Shown here in pieces: positions 1 to 10,700 of a stretch of 64,000 nt of DNA. The number at the start of each line of letters is the position of its first letter. Within the stretch, counting starts at the first letter, position 1. The position numbers were made by a program, and so were the translations under genes. Origin of the DNA: Liolophura sinensis (lineage: Eukaryota; Mollusca; Polyplacophora; Chitonida; Chitonidae). The notes under the pieces were generated by a model. It searched no databases, was not told the DNA's origin, and saw only the letters and a program-made list of their open reading frames with translations. The stretch lies in contig NC_088295.1 in the NCBI RefSeq assembly GCF_032854445.1, forward strand, positions 92,127,805 through 92,191,804. Reading direction: 5' to 3'.

Positions 1-1384
1 GGTTAACATTTCATCATTTTCTCTCTTGTTTAGTATGCTAATCATTTATTGTACTCTGACAACTGTCTCAGAGGACGTATCAGTCTACGTATTATGTTGC
101 TTGTCAAATCCGCACTTCCGTGCCCTGTATTCCAAAAACATGCCACAATCTCACATTCAAAAATGTGCATGATGTATATATCTCTCACAATCTCACACCG
201 TGATCTGCAGCTGGTCTGTCTTGTCACACAGTACACAGCAGCCCGAACTCTGCAGCCTGCCTACCCGGTCATACTTCCAAGATAGCTCTTTACACACGAC
301 ACACATGTACGGGGTCCAATCCTCTCGTCGTCATCTGCCCTTATTGAGATTGTCAAGAACAGCTTCTTCAAATGTTATCCTTGCTATTTCCCTCATAGCA
401 GAATGTTAAGGCCGCCCCGTTATTTGTTGACATCCTGCATGCTCGCCCACACCATAGTCTTTTTCACAGGGAATATCATTGTTCATGTATACATTTGACC
501 GATTGTTTCTCATGATAATACTCACACTAGAACATGGATATTGCAAAATAATTTTGTATTCTGAATCCTTTTCCGTGGTATATTAAACGCCAGATATTTC
601 TGTATGTCAAGCTGCGCATGTTCTTAAGTTTGTCAAAAAAACAAGGGACAAAATAATACACAGATGACGCACTCAATAAGTGTACAGGTGTAGGCTGTGA
701 CAGGGACCCACAATATGAGGAACCCACCACGCACCCGTGTGTGGGTCGCTAAGGAGATATTTAAAGCAAGTTGACTGTGTGAAGGGTTCTCCGCTCCGCT
801 AATATGAAGATCTTTTTGCAACCTGAGAATACTACAGCACTGTATCCTGTCCCCAAGCTTAAGAACAAGACACCCTCTGATGACTACGGTCATTTTTCCA
901 ATTGCAAATATTTTGCACTCTTGTAAGATCATTGATTAAGGATTTTAAAGAAAATGTTTTCTTTTTTTCGAAAATTTAGATCAAAAAGGATTGATTTCTT
1001 ACATAAAGGCATTGCGATGAGGGAAGTTAAGTGTCATGTGCTAATATCTGAGAAAGGAACACAGACCAGTTCTCCTCTCAAGTCTCGGCTTTTCTTCTTT
1101 GATCTTAAAGGCTTTGTAAATGTCTCAGGGGCCGAGTCTTGACTCTTCATCTTCCGCCTCCGATCAAAATTGATATTCCATTCCAGAATGGCGAGATCAA
1201 ACACATAACACGGTCACTATATGGTATGGCCGAGCAAAATTAATTTCCACGTGTGTGATGGTTCCACTCAACCTCGTCTCAACATTTTTGGGCAAAATAA
1301 ACACTGTCTCTGATACAAGGGATACACATAGCATACCAGAATCTTTTCTCCATCATATCTGACTTTTCATCGAATAATTATATT
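1..1384. other. No gene recognised
   Basis: Short ORFs only (under 100 codons), overlapping on both strands, with no recognisable domain, no repeat array and no convincing exon. Ordinary intergenic-looking sequence. Confidence 0.6.
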
Positions 1385-1499
1385 GCCGCGGGTGCGGTAG
1401 ATCCATGGTCAATCCTGGGTCGGGTCACACCTAAAACCTTAAAAGAGGAAGTTATAGCTCCCTCGCTTGGCGCTCAGCATTAAGGGGATAGTGCAACGA
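1385..1499 (+). mobile_element. SINE-B fragment (tRNA-derived head and body, tail missing)
   Basis: This stretch matches, base for base over most of its length, the reverse complement of the full SINE at 25787-26154. It runs from the part just after the A box, through the segment beginning GGTAGATCCA and the B-box-like region, to GGGGATAGTGCAACGA. The first part of the tRNA-like head and the whole 3' tail are absent. The 67-bp tandem array starts exactly where similarity to the SINE stops. Divergence from the full copy is visible (for example GGGTCGGGTC against TTGATCGAGTC), so this is an older insertion. It is not a gene. Confidence 0.8.
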
Positions 1500-2145
1500 A
1501 CAGGGAACTGCTCAATAGTTCTCACTGTACAAAGTTACGACCACGGAGACAACCTTGGGGGCACATACAGGGAGCTGTTCAATAGTTCTTACTGTACCAA
1601 GTTACGACCACGGAGACAACCCTGGGGGCACATACAGGGAGCTGTTCAATAGTTTTTACTGTATAAAGTTACGACCACAGAAACAACCCTAGAGGCACAT
1701 ACAGGGAGCTGCTCAATAGTCCTCACTGTACAAAGATAAGACCACGGAGACAACCCTAGAGGCACATATAGGGAGCTGCTCAATAGTCCTCACTGTACCA
1801 AGCTACGACCACGGAGACAACCCTAGAGGCACCTACAGGGAGCTGCTCAATAGTCCTCACTGTACCAAGCTACTAGCACGTAGAAAACCCCAGAGGTATA
1901 CACTGGGAACTGCTCAATAGTCCTCACTGTACAGAGCTAAGACCACGGAGAGAACCCTAGAGGCACATACAGCGAACTGCTAAATAGTTCTCAATGTACA
2001 AAGTTACGACCACAGAGACAATCCTGGAGGCACATACAGGGAACTGCTCAATAGTTCTCAATGGACCAAGTTACGACCACAGAAGCAACCCTAGAGGTAT
2101 ACACAGGGAACTGCTCAATAGTCCTGAATGTACCAAGTAACAACT
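1497..2145. repeat. 67-bp minisatellite, about 9.5 copies
   Basis: Successive units begin CAGGGAACTGCTCAATAG at 1501, 1568 and 1635 and on to about 2100, each 67 bp apart. The middle of each unit carries TTACGACCACGGAGACAACC. Copies diverge towards the 3' end. The array abuts the broken end of a SINE fragment. Confidence 0.92.
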
Positions 2146-2194
2146 GACAGAACAAAGTAACCAAAAGTATGAACGCAAATAACAATTAATCAGG

Positions 2195-2592
2195 TACATG
2201 CAGGTATGCTATTCTCTGCCTTGACAGATATCCAATGACCAGATGAATGAACACAGGCAACTGTTCATCAGGTGTGCAGGTATGCCATTTTCTACCTTGA
2301 CAGAACAGATATCCAATGACCAGATGGATGAACACAGATAACCAATGACAGTTAGATAATCACAGATAACTGTTCATCAGGTGTGTAGGCAGATGGACGG
2401 ACACAGATGACTGTTCATCAGGTGTGTAGGTATGTCATTTTGTTTCTCCACAGAGCAGATAGCCAATGACCATGTTAGACAAACACAGATAACTCTTCAT
2501 CAAGTGTGTAGGTATGTCATTCTCTGTCCCCACAGACAAGATAACCAATGACCAGATGGATAAACACAGATGAACACAGCTATTCATCAGGT
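2195..2592. repeat. Degenerate ~80-bp minisatellite, about 5 copies
   Basis: Copies contain TATGTCATTCTCTG followed by a CACAGA(C/G)AGATA segment, CCAATGACCAGATGGA and a TTCATCAGGTGTG block. Anchors at about 2204, 2281, 2431 and 2513 give spacings of 77-83 bp, with one enlarged interval. Confidence 0.8.
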
Positions 2593-2629
2593 TGTCACTG
2601 CTGTGGTATTACTTTCTATATAGTAGATG

Positions 2630-2728
2630 TTTTTATTATTTATATAAAGGAGAAATGTCAGGACTTCCTTCACTGATAAAAGTGATATCTCATTGGCTAT
2701 AGTAAGATATCACTTTTGTTATTACACA
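2630..2728 (-). repeat. Dispersed ~95-bp repeat, copy 1 (partner at 36922-37015)
   Basis: Read on the minus strand, this stretch aligns almost end to end with 36922-37015 on the plus strand. Shared blocks in order are TGTAATAACAAA, GTGATATCT, GATATCA, TTATCAGTGAAGGAA and TATAAATAAT. It also contains an internal inverted repeat (AAAAGTGATATCT at about 2676 and AGATATCACTTTT at about 2704). Two copies in opposite orientations 34 kb apart, without tandem arrangement, suggest an interspersed element, perhaps a short non-autonomous DNA transposon. The family is not identified. Confidence 0.7.
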
Positions 2729-2734
2729 TCCCGC

Positions 2735-2883
2735 ACGTCAGATGGAAATGTGTGTCACAAAGATTTTGTTTTATGACGTTCCCATCCGAGCAGAATCACG
2801 TCATAATACAAGTTCAGTCAACATTAACATTTCTTACGTCACGCAACAAGACACGTCACTCAAGACGTCATGTGCGACGTCGC
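2735..2883. other. Cluster of seven ACGTC/GACGT motifs
   Basis: ACGTCA or its complement occurs at about 2735, 2774, 2798, 2836, 2853 and 2864, with GACGTCGC at 2876. That is seven hits in 150 bp, and they are not in tandem register. The core is the half-site bound by CREB/ATF-type bZIP factors in animals, but binding is not shown, and no transcript start or gene is evident beside it. It may instead be part of an unrecognised transposon next to the dispersed repeat. Confidence 0.45.
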
Positions 2884-2969
2884 GCTATATACACAAGTCT
2901 GCGACGGCCTGCAGCTAAAACATTGCTTTGACTTGTTCAAATATACAAATCATGATATTGTTAAAATAT

Positions 2970-3117
2970 AAATAATAAATAAAATATGGCATGGTGAAGG
3001 TTGAATATCATCAATATTTTTTCTGGTAAAAGGGTGGAAATGATGGGTTATCATTTTCATCTCTCACTCTAAAAATATTTATGATGTTCAACCTTCACTG
3101 TGTAATATTTATTCACC
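2970..3117. repeat. Foldback (inverted repeat) of about 148 bp
   Basis: The left arm at 2993-3022 begins GGTGAAGGTTGAATATCATC. The right arm at 3071-3099 ends GATGTTCAACCTTCAC, which is its complement with few mismatches. AT-rich extensions (AATAAATAAAATAT, and TAATATTTATTC on the right) lengthen the pairing outward. The loop itself contains GAAATGAT and ATCATTTTC, which also pair. The structure is consistent with a MITE or other foldback element. I see no target duplication. Confidence 0.7.
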
Positions 3118-3351
3118 GAACAGTCAGCCAGCCGCCAGATGAATGCATGCATAAGCCTTACTAAATATTAAGAGGGATTAGAGGTCACGTCACCAGATAA
3201 TATTTAAGTTGGTCAGAGGTTAACATTCGCGGGAGCGGGAATTACTGTTTTTGAGGGTGATTTTTTGGACATTGTCAACGATAAAGCAAGAGTCAGACCT
3301 AAAAGGATCAGGCTAGTCTGTCTGTGTACCGAGGGAAATACAAAGAAGGTT

Positions 3352-3682
3352 TGAGAGCCTGGTGATCAGTGAGCCTCTGAGAGCCTGGTGATCAGTGAGT
3401 GTCTGAGAGCCCGGGGATGAGTGAGCGTCTGAGAGCCCGGTGATCAGTGAGCGCCTGAGAACCCGATGATCAGTGGGCGTATGAGGGCCCAGTGATCAAT
3501 GAGCGTTTGAAGGCCCAGTGATCAGTGAGCGTCTGAGGGCCTGGTGATCAATGAGCGTCTGAGAGCCCGATAATCAGTGAGCGTCTGAAAGCCTGGTGAT
3601 CAGTGAGCGTCTGAGAGCCCGGTGATCAGTGAGCGTTTGAAAGTGTGAGCGTCTGAGAGCCCGGTGATCAGTGAACGTCTGC
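3352..3682. repeat. 26-bp minisatellite, about 12 copies
   Basis: The unit is close to GAGCCTGGTGATCAGTGAGC followed by GTCTGA, repeated in register. One interruption near 3635 has lost part of a unit. Confidence 0.93.
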
Positions 3683-3689
3683 AGTAAAC

Positions 3690-6150
3690 ACCAAGGACGA
3701 TCGAACCAATGTCAGCGTAGTCAAAAATACAACAGGCAGACAAAAAACGCCATAACATCTTCAAATTAGATCTTAATTCATCCGATATGAGATATACTAT
3801 ACATTTGATTTTGATAAATTTGGGCAGGAGGAAGAGAATTTAGTATAATCATTTTTGCCCAAATACAATCAGTGAGTAATGCAACTGTGTCCCGTCCCAG
3901 GGAGATTTTTGTCTGATCAGCCGTATAACGTATCACCTCTTAGTTCGACTCTTGGTTGTTCATTGCTCTTCTCCGGATGATGAAGAAATACAAGATTATT
4001 CAACTTTTTACCTATATGTTTATAAATTGGTCATATCTTACTAGTCTCCTTATGCAACGACTTAAGACCTCCTGGTTTACATTAGATCAAAAACAGCAGT
4101 GGAAAGCTATTGTCATGATGTCAGAGTATGTAGCACGTCGGACATTCCACGGAATGGTGATGTGACGGTTCCACCTCAGGCTGTTACAACCGCTTCATTC
4201 TTCAACCTTCAGCCTCCGCGCACAAGACCAGGGGGATGGATGGCATGCGCATAGCACATGCCATAGTGAACCTTACGCAAACGTTCTGGATGGAAACCAG
4301 CAATCATATTAAAGTGCGGCGAAAAGAGTGATGGCTGTTCTGGGTTTGGATAACTGTTGACTTAAAACTATGAATACTCTACCACAATAGGTCGCATTAA
4401 GTAGTAGAAGAGCTGGGCGGATAAGGGAGAAAGAAGGAACACGGAATTACACTAGAAAATAAACATAAAAAACAGCGATGTATAATACAGAATTAAAGAT
4501 AGCGCTTCAAAATACAGTTTACAGAATCAACACAGTTTGAATAAGACCTGGGCTGTGACAGGACGCTGTGGATAATACAGTAACACAGTAATGTGTGATA
4601 GCGCAATGAATAGAAAATAGAAGCACACAGCGGCTGTTTTATAAGCACGTGACATCTACCGCATAAAATGATCGGGTATTTACAAACCCTGACGGGGCTA
4701 ACCAGTGTTATTGCTATTTAATAACCACTAGAGGAGAAAACATGACTCAGATAAATGAAATATTTCAGAACGATTTACATTAAAATGCCTCAGGGCATCC
4801 GAGATAGGAGCGTGGAGCGTGTTTTCAAACTTTTTCTCATCAAGCGTTGGTTGATTTCGGGACAATTAGTCTGAGAAAAGCTCACACATTTTTGATACAA
4901 TCAGATAGTCGTCCGAAGGGAAAGCAAACTTTTTACGGTGATTACTTTATAACGGCGAATAACTCAATAGAAGAAGACATGGATACTTGCCTCACTAGAG
5001 GATCGATATATATAAGATCAGGAAAGACGTCAATTTAGAATGACGTTTCCTCTGATAGCTAAAGCTGCCTGTGCTCTGTATTAGGGACGGCAGGAAACAA
5101 AGCAGGCCTGGCCGTAAATCAATTAACTTCCAACTGGCAGCGTGATCAGACTGCTCCTCTTACTTGGAACGCGACAGACAATTACACATATTGTGACCGA
5201 CAGCTCGTATTTTTGTCAAAATGAAATATACCTGCCGCTAAAATTCCTCTTCTAGACCGCAGCTAATTCTGCTTTTCATGTATCTCTGGCCGCAGATGGC
5301 AGATGTGGAATCGAGCGGGCTAGCACAGGGGAGATAATCCAATTCCCAAACTTCAGACATATTAGCGGAAACTCCATGAGTTACTTTTTAGCAGCAATGC
5401 TCAGGCCAGGAAAAGAAATGAATTTGTTTAAAATAAAGGGCATAAGAATATTATAACAGCCCAAACAGAACAAAATTTTGCCAGGATGTCTCAGGGTCAG
5501 AGAGTGGTCTGTAAAGTAAGATTTTCGACGTATTCGGCATGCGATTTACAAAAATTTTTGCCATAAGCGAGATTCTTTTCTCATGACAGAGAAGCGCCTG
5601 GCTGTCGCCGGTAACATTTGTACCGAGCGTTTCAAGACAGATGGCCACACATAAACAGACACACAACCTTGATTCGGCCATTCCCAAACTCTATCACGCT
5701 TGCCTACCCGAAAACACGATGAGTCGTTTATCCAGTACGCTATGTGCCTGCCGGACCTGTTCGTTTCACATCGATCGGTACCCACGTGTGGCAGTGAGAG
5801 GTCACCGGTAGCGGCGGATCCACTCGCCCCGCTGGCCTCCGCCATTAGATAGCCAGTCACGCACCATTCTACGGTAGAACCAACAACACTACTGTCACAT
5901 GGAGCAAGTACCTAAAGGAATGTATTTCCATAGTAACGGGTAACGAGTCCACTGCGCTGAAAAATGAGAGGAAATGGAAGCGTCTTTACCATTAGAATTG
6001 AGGCGCGCCGTTAATGATTGGATGGCAGGATCTGAGAGAGTCCAGACTACAGCCGTGAGATTTTCCTTAACCCTTGAACTATCCTGAAAAACACATCAGA
6101 CATGAGGACCTAGTGTACGCTAAGTCTGTAGTGTTACGTATTCAGAAAAT
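3690..6150. other. No gene or repeat recognised
   Basis: About 2.5 kb without a tandem array, SINE or credible exon. ORFs are short, the longest being 104 codons on the minus strand, and have no recognisable motif. Confidence 0.55.
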
Positions 6151-6154
6151 CATC

Positions 6155-6470
6155 TAACATCTATACAGAAACATGTAACGTCTATGGAGAGCCATGTAAC
6201 GTCTCAACAGAATCGTGTAACATCTAAACAGAATCATGTAACATCTATATAACACATGTAACACTGATACAGAGTCGTACATCAACTAAACACAGTTATG
6301 TAGCACTGATACAGAATCGTACATCAAATAAACACAGCTATGTAGCACTGATACAGAGTCGTACATCAAATAAACACAGCTATGTAACACTGATACAGAA
6401 TCGTACATCAAATAAACACAGCTATGTAACACTGATACAGAATGGAAAATGATCTATACAGAATCATGTG
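6155..6470. repeat. Minisatellite with ~22-bp units grading into 42-bp units
   Basis: The first part repeats a unit around ACAGAATCATGTAACATCTA. From about 6257 a longer unit, ACACTGATACAGAATCGTAC plus CATCAAATAAACACAGCTATGTA, recurs four to five times. The core ACAGAATC(A/G)TGTA is shared with the 21-bp array at 6712-7372. Confidence 0.85.
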
Positions 6471-6611
6471 TATATACAAATGTATCTATGCAGACTGTAT
6501 GCAGTCTGTGTATCATCAGCTTTGAAATGTATATTTTTGTACTAAATCACGCATCATATTCTAACAAGTAACCATCCATATATTACCAAGTGTAGCTTCT
6601 TTTGCTTGATA

Positions 6612-6612
<1 letters not shown>

Positions 6613-6694
<82 letters not shown>
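6613..6694. repeat. (TA)n microsatellite, about 41 units
   Basis: An uninterrupted TA dinucleotide run of about 82 bp lies between two related minisatellites. ORFs reading tyrosine/isoleucine through it are artefacts. Confidence 0.99.
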
Positions 6695-6697
<3 letters not shown>

Positions 6698-6711
6698 ATG
6701 TAACAGTTGCA

Positions 6712-7372
6712 AGGAAACAGGTGCCACCTGTACAGAATCGTGTACCACCTGTACAGAATCATGTACTGCCTGTACAGAATCATGTATCAACGTTAGTGTA
6801 CAGTCATGTACCACCTGTACATAATTATGTACCACCTGGCCAGAATCATGTAGGCCTATTAACGTTAGTGTACAGTCATGTCCTACCGGTACAGAATCGT
6901 GTACCTCCTGTACAGAATCATGTACCACCTGTGCATAATTATGTACCACCTCTGCAGAACCATGTACCACCTCTGCAGAATCATGTACCACCTGTACATA
7001 ATTGTGTACCACCTCTGCAGAACCATGTGCCACCTGTACAGAATCATGTGCTAGCAGTACAGAATCATGTACCACACAGACAGAAACGTACAGTACATGA
7101 CAGAATCGTGTATCAACGTTTGTGCATAATCGTGTACCACCTGTACAGAATCGTGTGCCACCTGTACAGTATCAAGGACCAGATGGACAGAATCATGTAT
7201 CAACGTTTGTGTACAATCGTGTACCATCTGTACAGAATCGTGTGACAGTTGTACAGAATCGTGTGACAGCGGTAAAGAATCGTGTGTCACCTGTGTCACA
7301 TGGAGAGATTCATGTATTATCCTCCGTTCACAATCATGTATAATCTGTACATAATCATCTGTCCAAAATCGT
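6712..7372. repeat. 21-bp minisatellite, about 30 copies
   Basis: The unit is approximately ACCTGTACAGAATCATGTAC plus C, with variants. Because 21 is a multiple of three, frames stay open on both strands (174 codons plus, 173 codons minus), which is not evidence of coding. A SINE has inserted at its right edge. Confidence 0.93.
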
Positions 7373-7386
7373 GTCTTTACATTCAT

Positions 7387-7665
7387 TTATTTGATTTATT
7401 TATTTGATTGGTGTTTTACGCCGTACTCAAGAATATTTCACTTATATGACGGCGACCAGCATTTTGGTGTGTGGAAACCGGGCACAGCCCGGGGGAAACC
7501 CACGACCATGACCCAGGTTGTTGACAGACTCACGTACTTCTCACGTACGGCCGGAGAGGAAGCCAGAATGAGCTGGACTTGAACTCACAGCGATAGCATT
7601 GGTAAGAGACTCCTGGGTCATTATGCTGCGCTAGAGGGCTAACCAACTGAGCCACGGAAGCCCCA
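7387..7665 (-). mobile_element. SINE-A, full-length, with 14-bp target duplication
   Basis: Reading the minus strand, the element begins GGGGCTTCCGTGGCTCAGTT, a tRNA-like head with an A box (TGGCTCAGTTGG) and a B box (GAGTTCAAGTCC). A conserved body follows (GGTCGTGGGTTTCCCCCGGG, then ATAAGTGAAATATTCTTGAG), and it ends in a TAAA-rich tail. The flanking direct repeat GTCTTTACATTCAT occurs at 7373-7386 and 7666-7679, the signature of target-primed insertion. I recall this body as common in molluscan genomes, perhaps of the MetaSINE type, but the family name is unverified. It separates the 21-bp and 57-bp arrays. Confidence 0.92.
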
Positions 7666-7723
7666 GTCTTTACATTCATGCCAGAGTAGATTGATCCTCA
7701 GCAAAATCATTTCAATACACGCC

Positions 7724-10700
7724 GATTATCAACACACCATGCCTGATTCCAAAAGTCACTGCAGTATGATGCCAGAGACCAGGTGTCCTCATCAGTTTTC
7801 AGACAGAGACATCTTGAGACGAAACTTTCTCAAGCAACTGTCATCATCACCAACACCATGCCAGAAAATTTCGGTTTCAGAACCATTATCAGCAATACCA
7901 TGCCAAAGGCCAGAAGTTCTCAGCAATTTCCATACACAACCATCATCAGCAGTACCATACCGAAGACTAAATGTCCCCAGCAATTTCCATACACAACCAT
8001 CATCAGCAATACCATACCGGAGACTAAATGTCCTCAGCAATTTCCATACACAACCATCATCAGCAATACCATACCGAAGATTAAATGTCCTCAGCAATTT
8101 TCATACACAACCATCATCAGCAGTACCATACCGGAGATCAAATGTCCTCAGCAATTTCCATACACAACCATCATCAGCAATACCATACCGAAGACTAAAT
8201 GTCCTCAGCAATTCCCTACAGAACCTTTATCAGCAGTACCATACCGGAGACTAAATGTCCTCAGCAATTTCCATACACAACCATCATCAGCAATACCATA
8301 CCGGAGACTAAATGTCCTCAGCAATTTCAATACACAACCATCATCATCAATACCATACCGGAGACTAAATGTCCTCAGTAATTTCCATACACAACCATCA
8401 TCAGCAGTATCATACAGGAGACTAAATGCCCTCTGCAATTTTCATACAGACTCATCATCAGCAATACCATGCCGGAGATTAAATGTCCTCACCAATTTCC
8501 ATACAAAACCATCATCAGCAATACCATACCGGAGACTAAATGTCCTCAGCAATTCCATACAGAACCTTTATCTGCAATACCATACCGGAGACTAAATATC
8601 CTCACCAAGTTTCATACACAACCATCATCAGCAATACCATACCAGAGACTAACCGTCCTCAGCAATTTCCATACGCAACCACCATCACCAATACCATACC
8701 GAAGACTAAATGTCCTCACCAATTTCCATACACAACCACCATCACCAATACCATACCGAAGACCAAATGTCCTCAGCAATTTCCATACACAACCATCATC
8801 AGCAGTACCATACCGGAGACTAAATATCCTCATTAATTTCCATACACAACCATCATCAGCAATACCATACCGGAGATTAAATGTCCTCAGCAATTTCCAT
8901 ACACAACTATCATCAGCAATACCATACCGGAGACGAAATACCCTCACCAAGTTCCATACAGAGCCATCATCAGCGATACCATACCGGAGACTAAATATCC
9001 TCACCAAGTTCCATACACATCCATCATCAGCAGTACCATACCGCAGACTAAATATCCTCACCAATTTCCATACACAACCATCATCAGCAGTACCATGCCG
9101 GAGATCAAATGTCCTTAGCAATTTCCATACACAACTATCATCAGCAATACCATACCGGAGAATAACTGTCCTTAGCAATTTCCATACACAACCATCATCA
9201 GCAATACCATACCGGAGACTAAATGTCCTCAGTAATTTCCATACACAACCATCATCAGCAGTATCATACAGGAGACTAAATGTCCTCAGCAATTTCCATA
9301 GAGACCGATCATCAAAAATACCATACCGGAGATTAAATGTCCTCACCAATTTCCATACACAACCACCATCAGCAATAAAATACCGGAGACTAAATGTCCT
9401 CAGCAATTCCATACAGAACCTTTATCAGCAATACCATACCGGAGACTAAATATCCTCACCAAGTTTCATACACAACCATCATCAGCAATACCATACCAGA
9501 GACTAACTGTCCTCAGCAATTTCCATACGCAACCACCATCACCAATACCATACTGAAGACTAAATGTCCTCAGCAATTTCCATACACAACCATCATCAGC
9601 AATACCATACCGGAGACTAAATGTCCTGAGCAATTTCCATACACAACCATCATCAGCAGTACCATACCGGAGACTAAATATCCTCACCAATTTCCATACA
9701 CAACCATCATCAGCAATACCATACCGGAGACTAAATCTCCTCAGCAATTTCCATGCAAAACTATCATCAGCAATACCATACCGGAGACAAAATACCCTCA
9801 CCAAGTTCCATACAGAGCCATCATCAGCGATACCATACCGGAGACAAAATACCCTCACCAAGTTCCATACAGAGCCATCATCAGCGATACCATACCGGAG
9901 ACTAAATATCCTCACCAATTTCCATACACAACCATCATCAGCAGTACCATGCTGGAGATCAAATGTCTTTAGCAATTTCCATACACAACTATCATCAGCA
10001 ATACCATACCGGAGAATAACTGTCCTTAGCAATTTCCATACAAAACCATCATCAGCAATACCATACCGGAGAATAACTGTCCTTAGCAATTTCCATACAC
10101 AACCATCATCAGCAATACCATACCGGAGATCAAATGTCCTCAGCAATTCCATACAGGACCTTTATCAGCAATACCATACCGGAGACTAAATATCCTCACC
10201 AAGTTTCATGCACAACCATCATCAGCAATACCATACCAGAGACTAACTGTCCTCAGCAATTTCCATACGCAACCACCATCACCAATACCATACCGGAGAC
10301 AAAATACCCTCACCAAGTTCCATACAGAGCCATCATCAGCGATACCATACCGGAGACTAAATATCCTCACCAAGTTCCATACACAACCGTCATCAGCAGT
10401 ACCATACCGGAGACTAAATATCCTCACCAATTTCCATACACAACCATCATCAGCAGTACCATGCCGGAGATCAAATGTCCTTAGCAATTTCCATACACAA
10501 CTATCATCAGCAATACCATACCGGAGACTAACTGTCCTCAGCAATTTCCATACACAACCACCATCACCAATACCATACCGGAGACTAAATATCCTCACCA
10601 ATTTCCATACACAACCATCATCAGCAGTACCATGCCGGAGATCAAATGTCCTTAGCAATTTCCATACACAACTATCATCAGCAATACCATACCGGAGACT

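Noticed and set aside
6554-7245. 173- and 174-codon ORFs on opposite strands
   Set aside because: Both come from the 21-bp minisatellite, and the minus one also reads through the TA tract.
8469-9449. 326-codon plus-strand ORF and several 200-300 codon ORFs on both strands within 7.7-13.4 kb
   Set aside because: The 57-bp unit is 19 codons long and stop-free in several frames. Overlapping frames on both strands are equally open, all with a 19-residue period, and variants do not respect any one frame.
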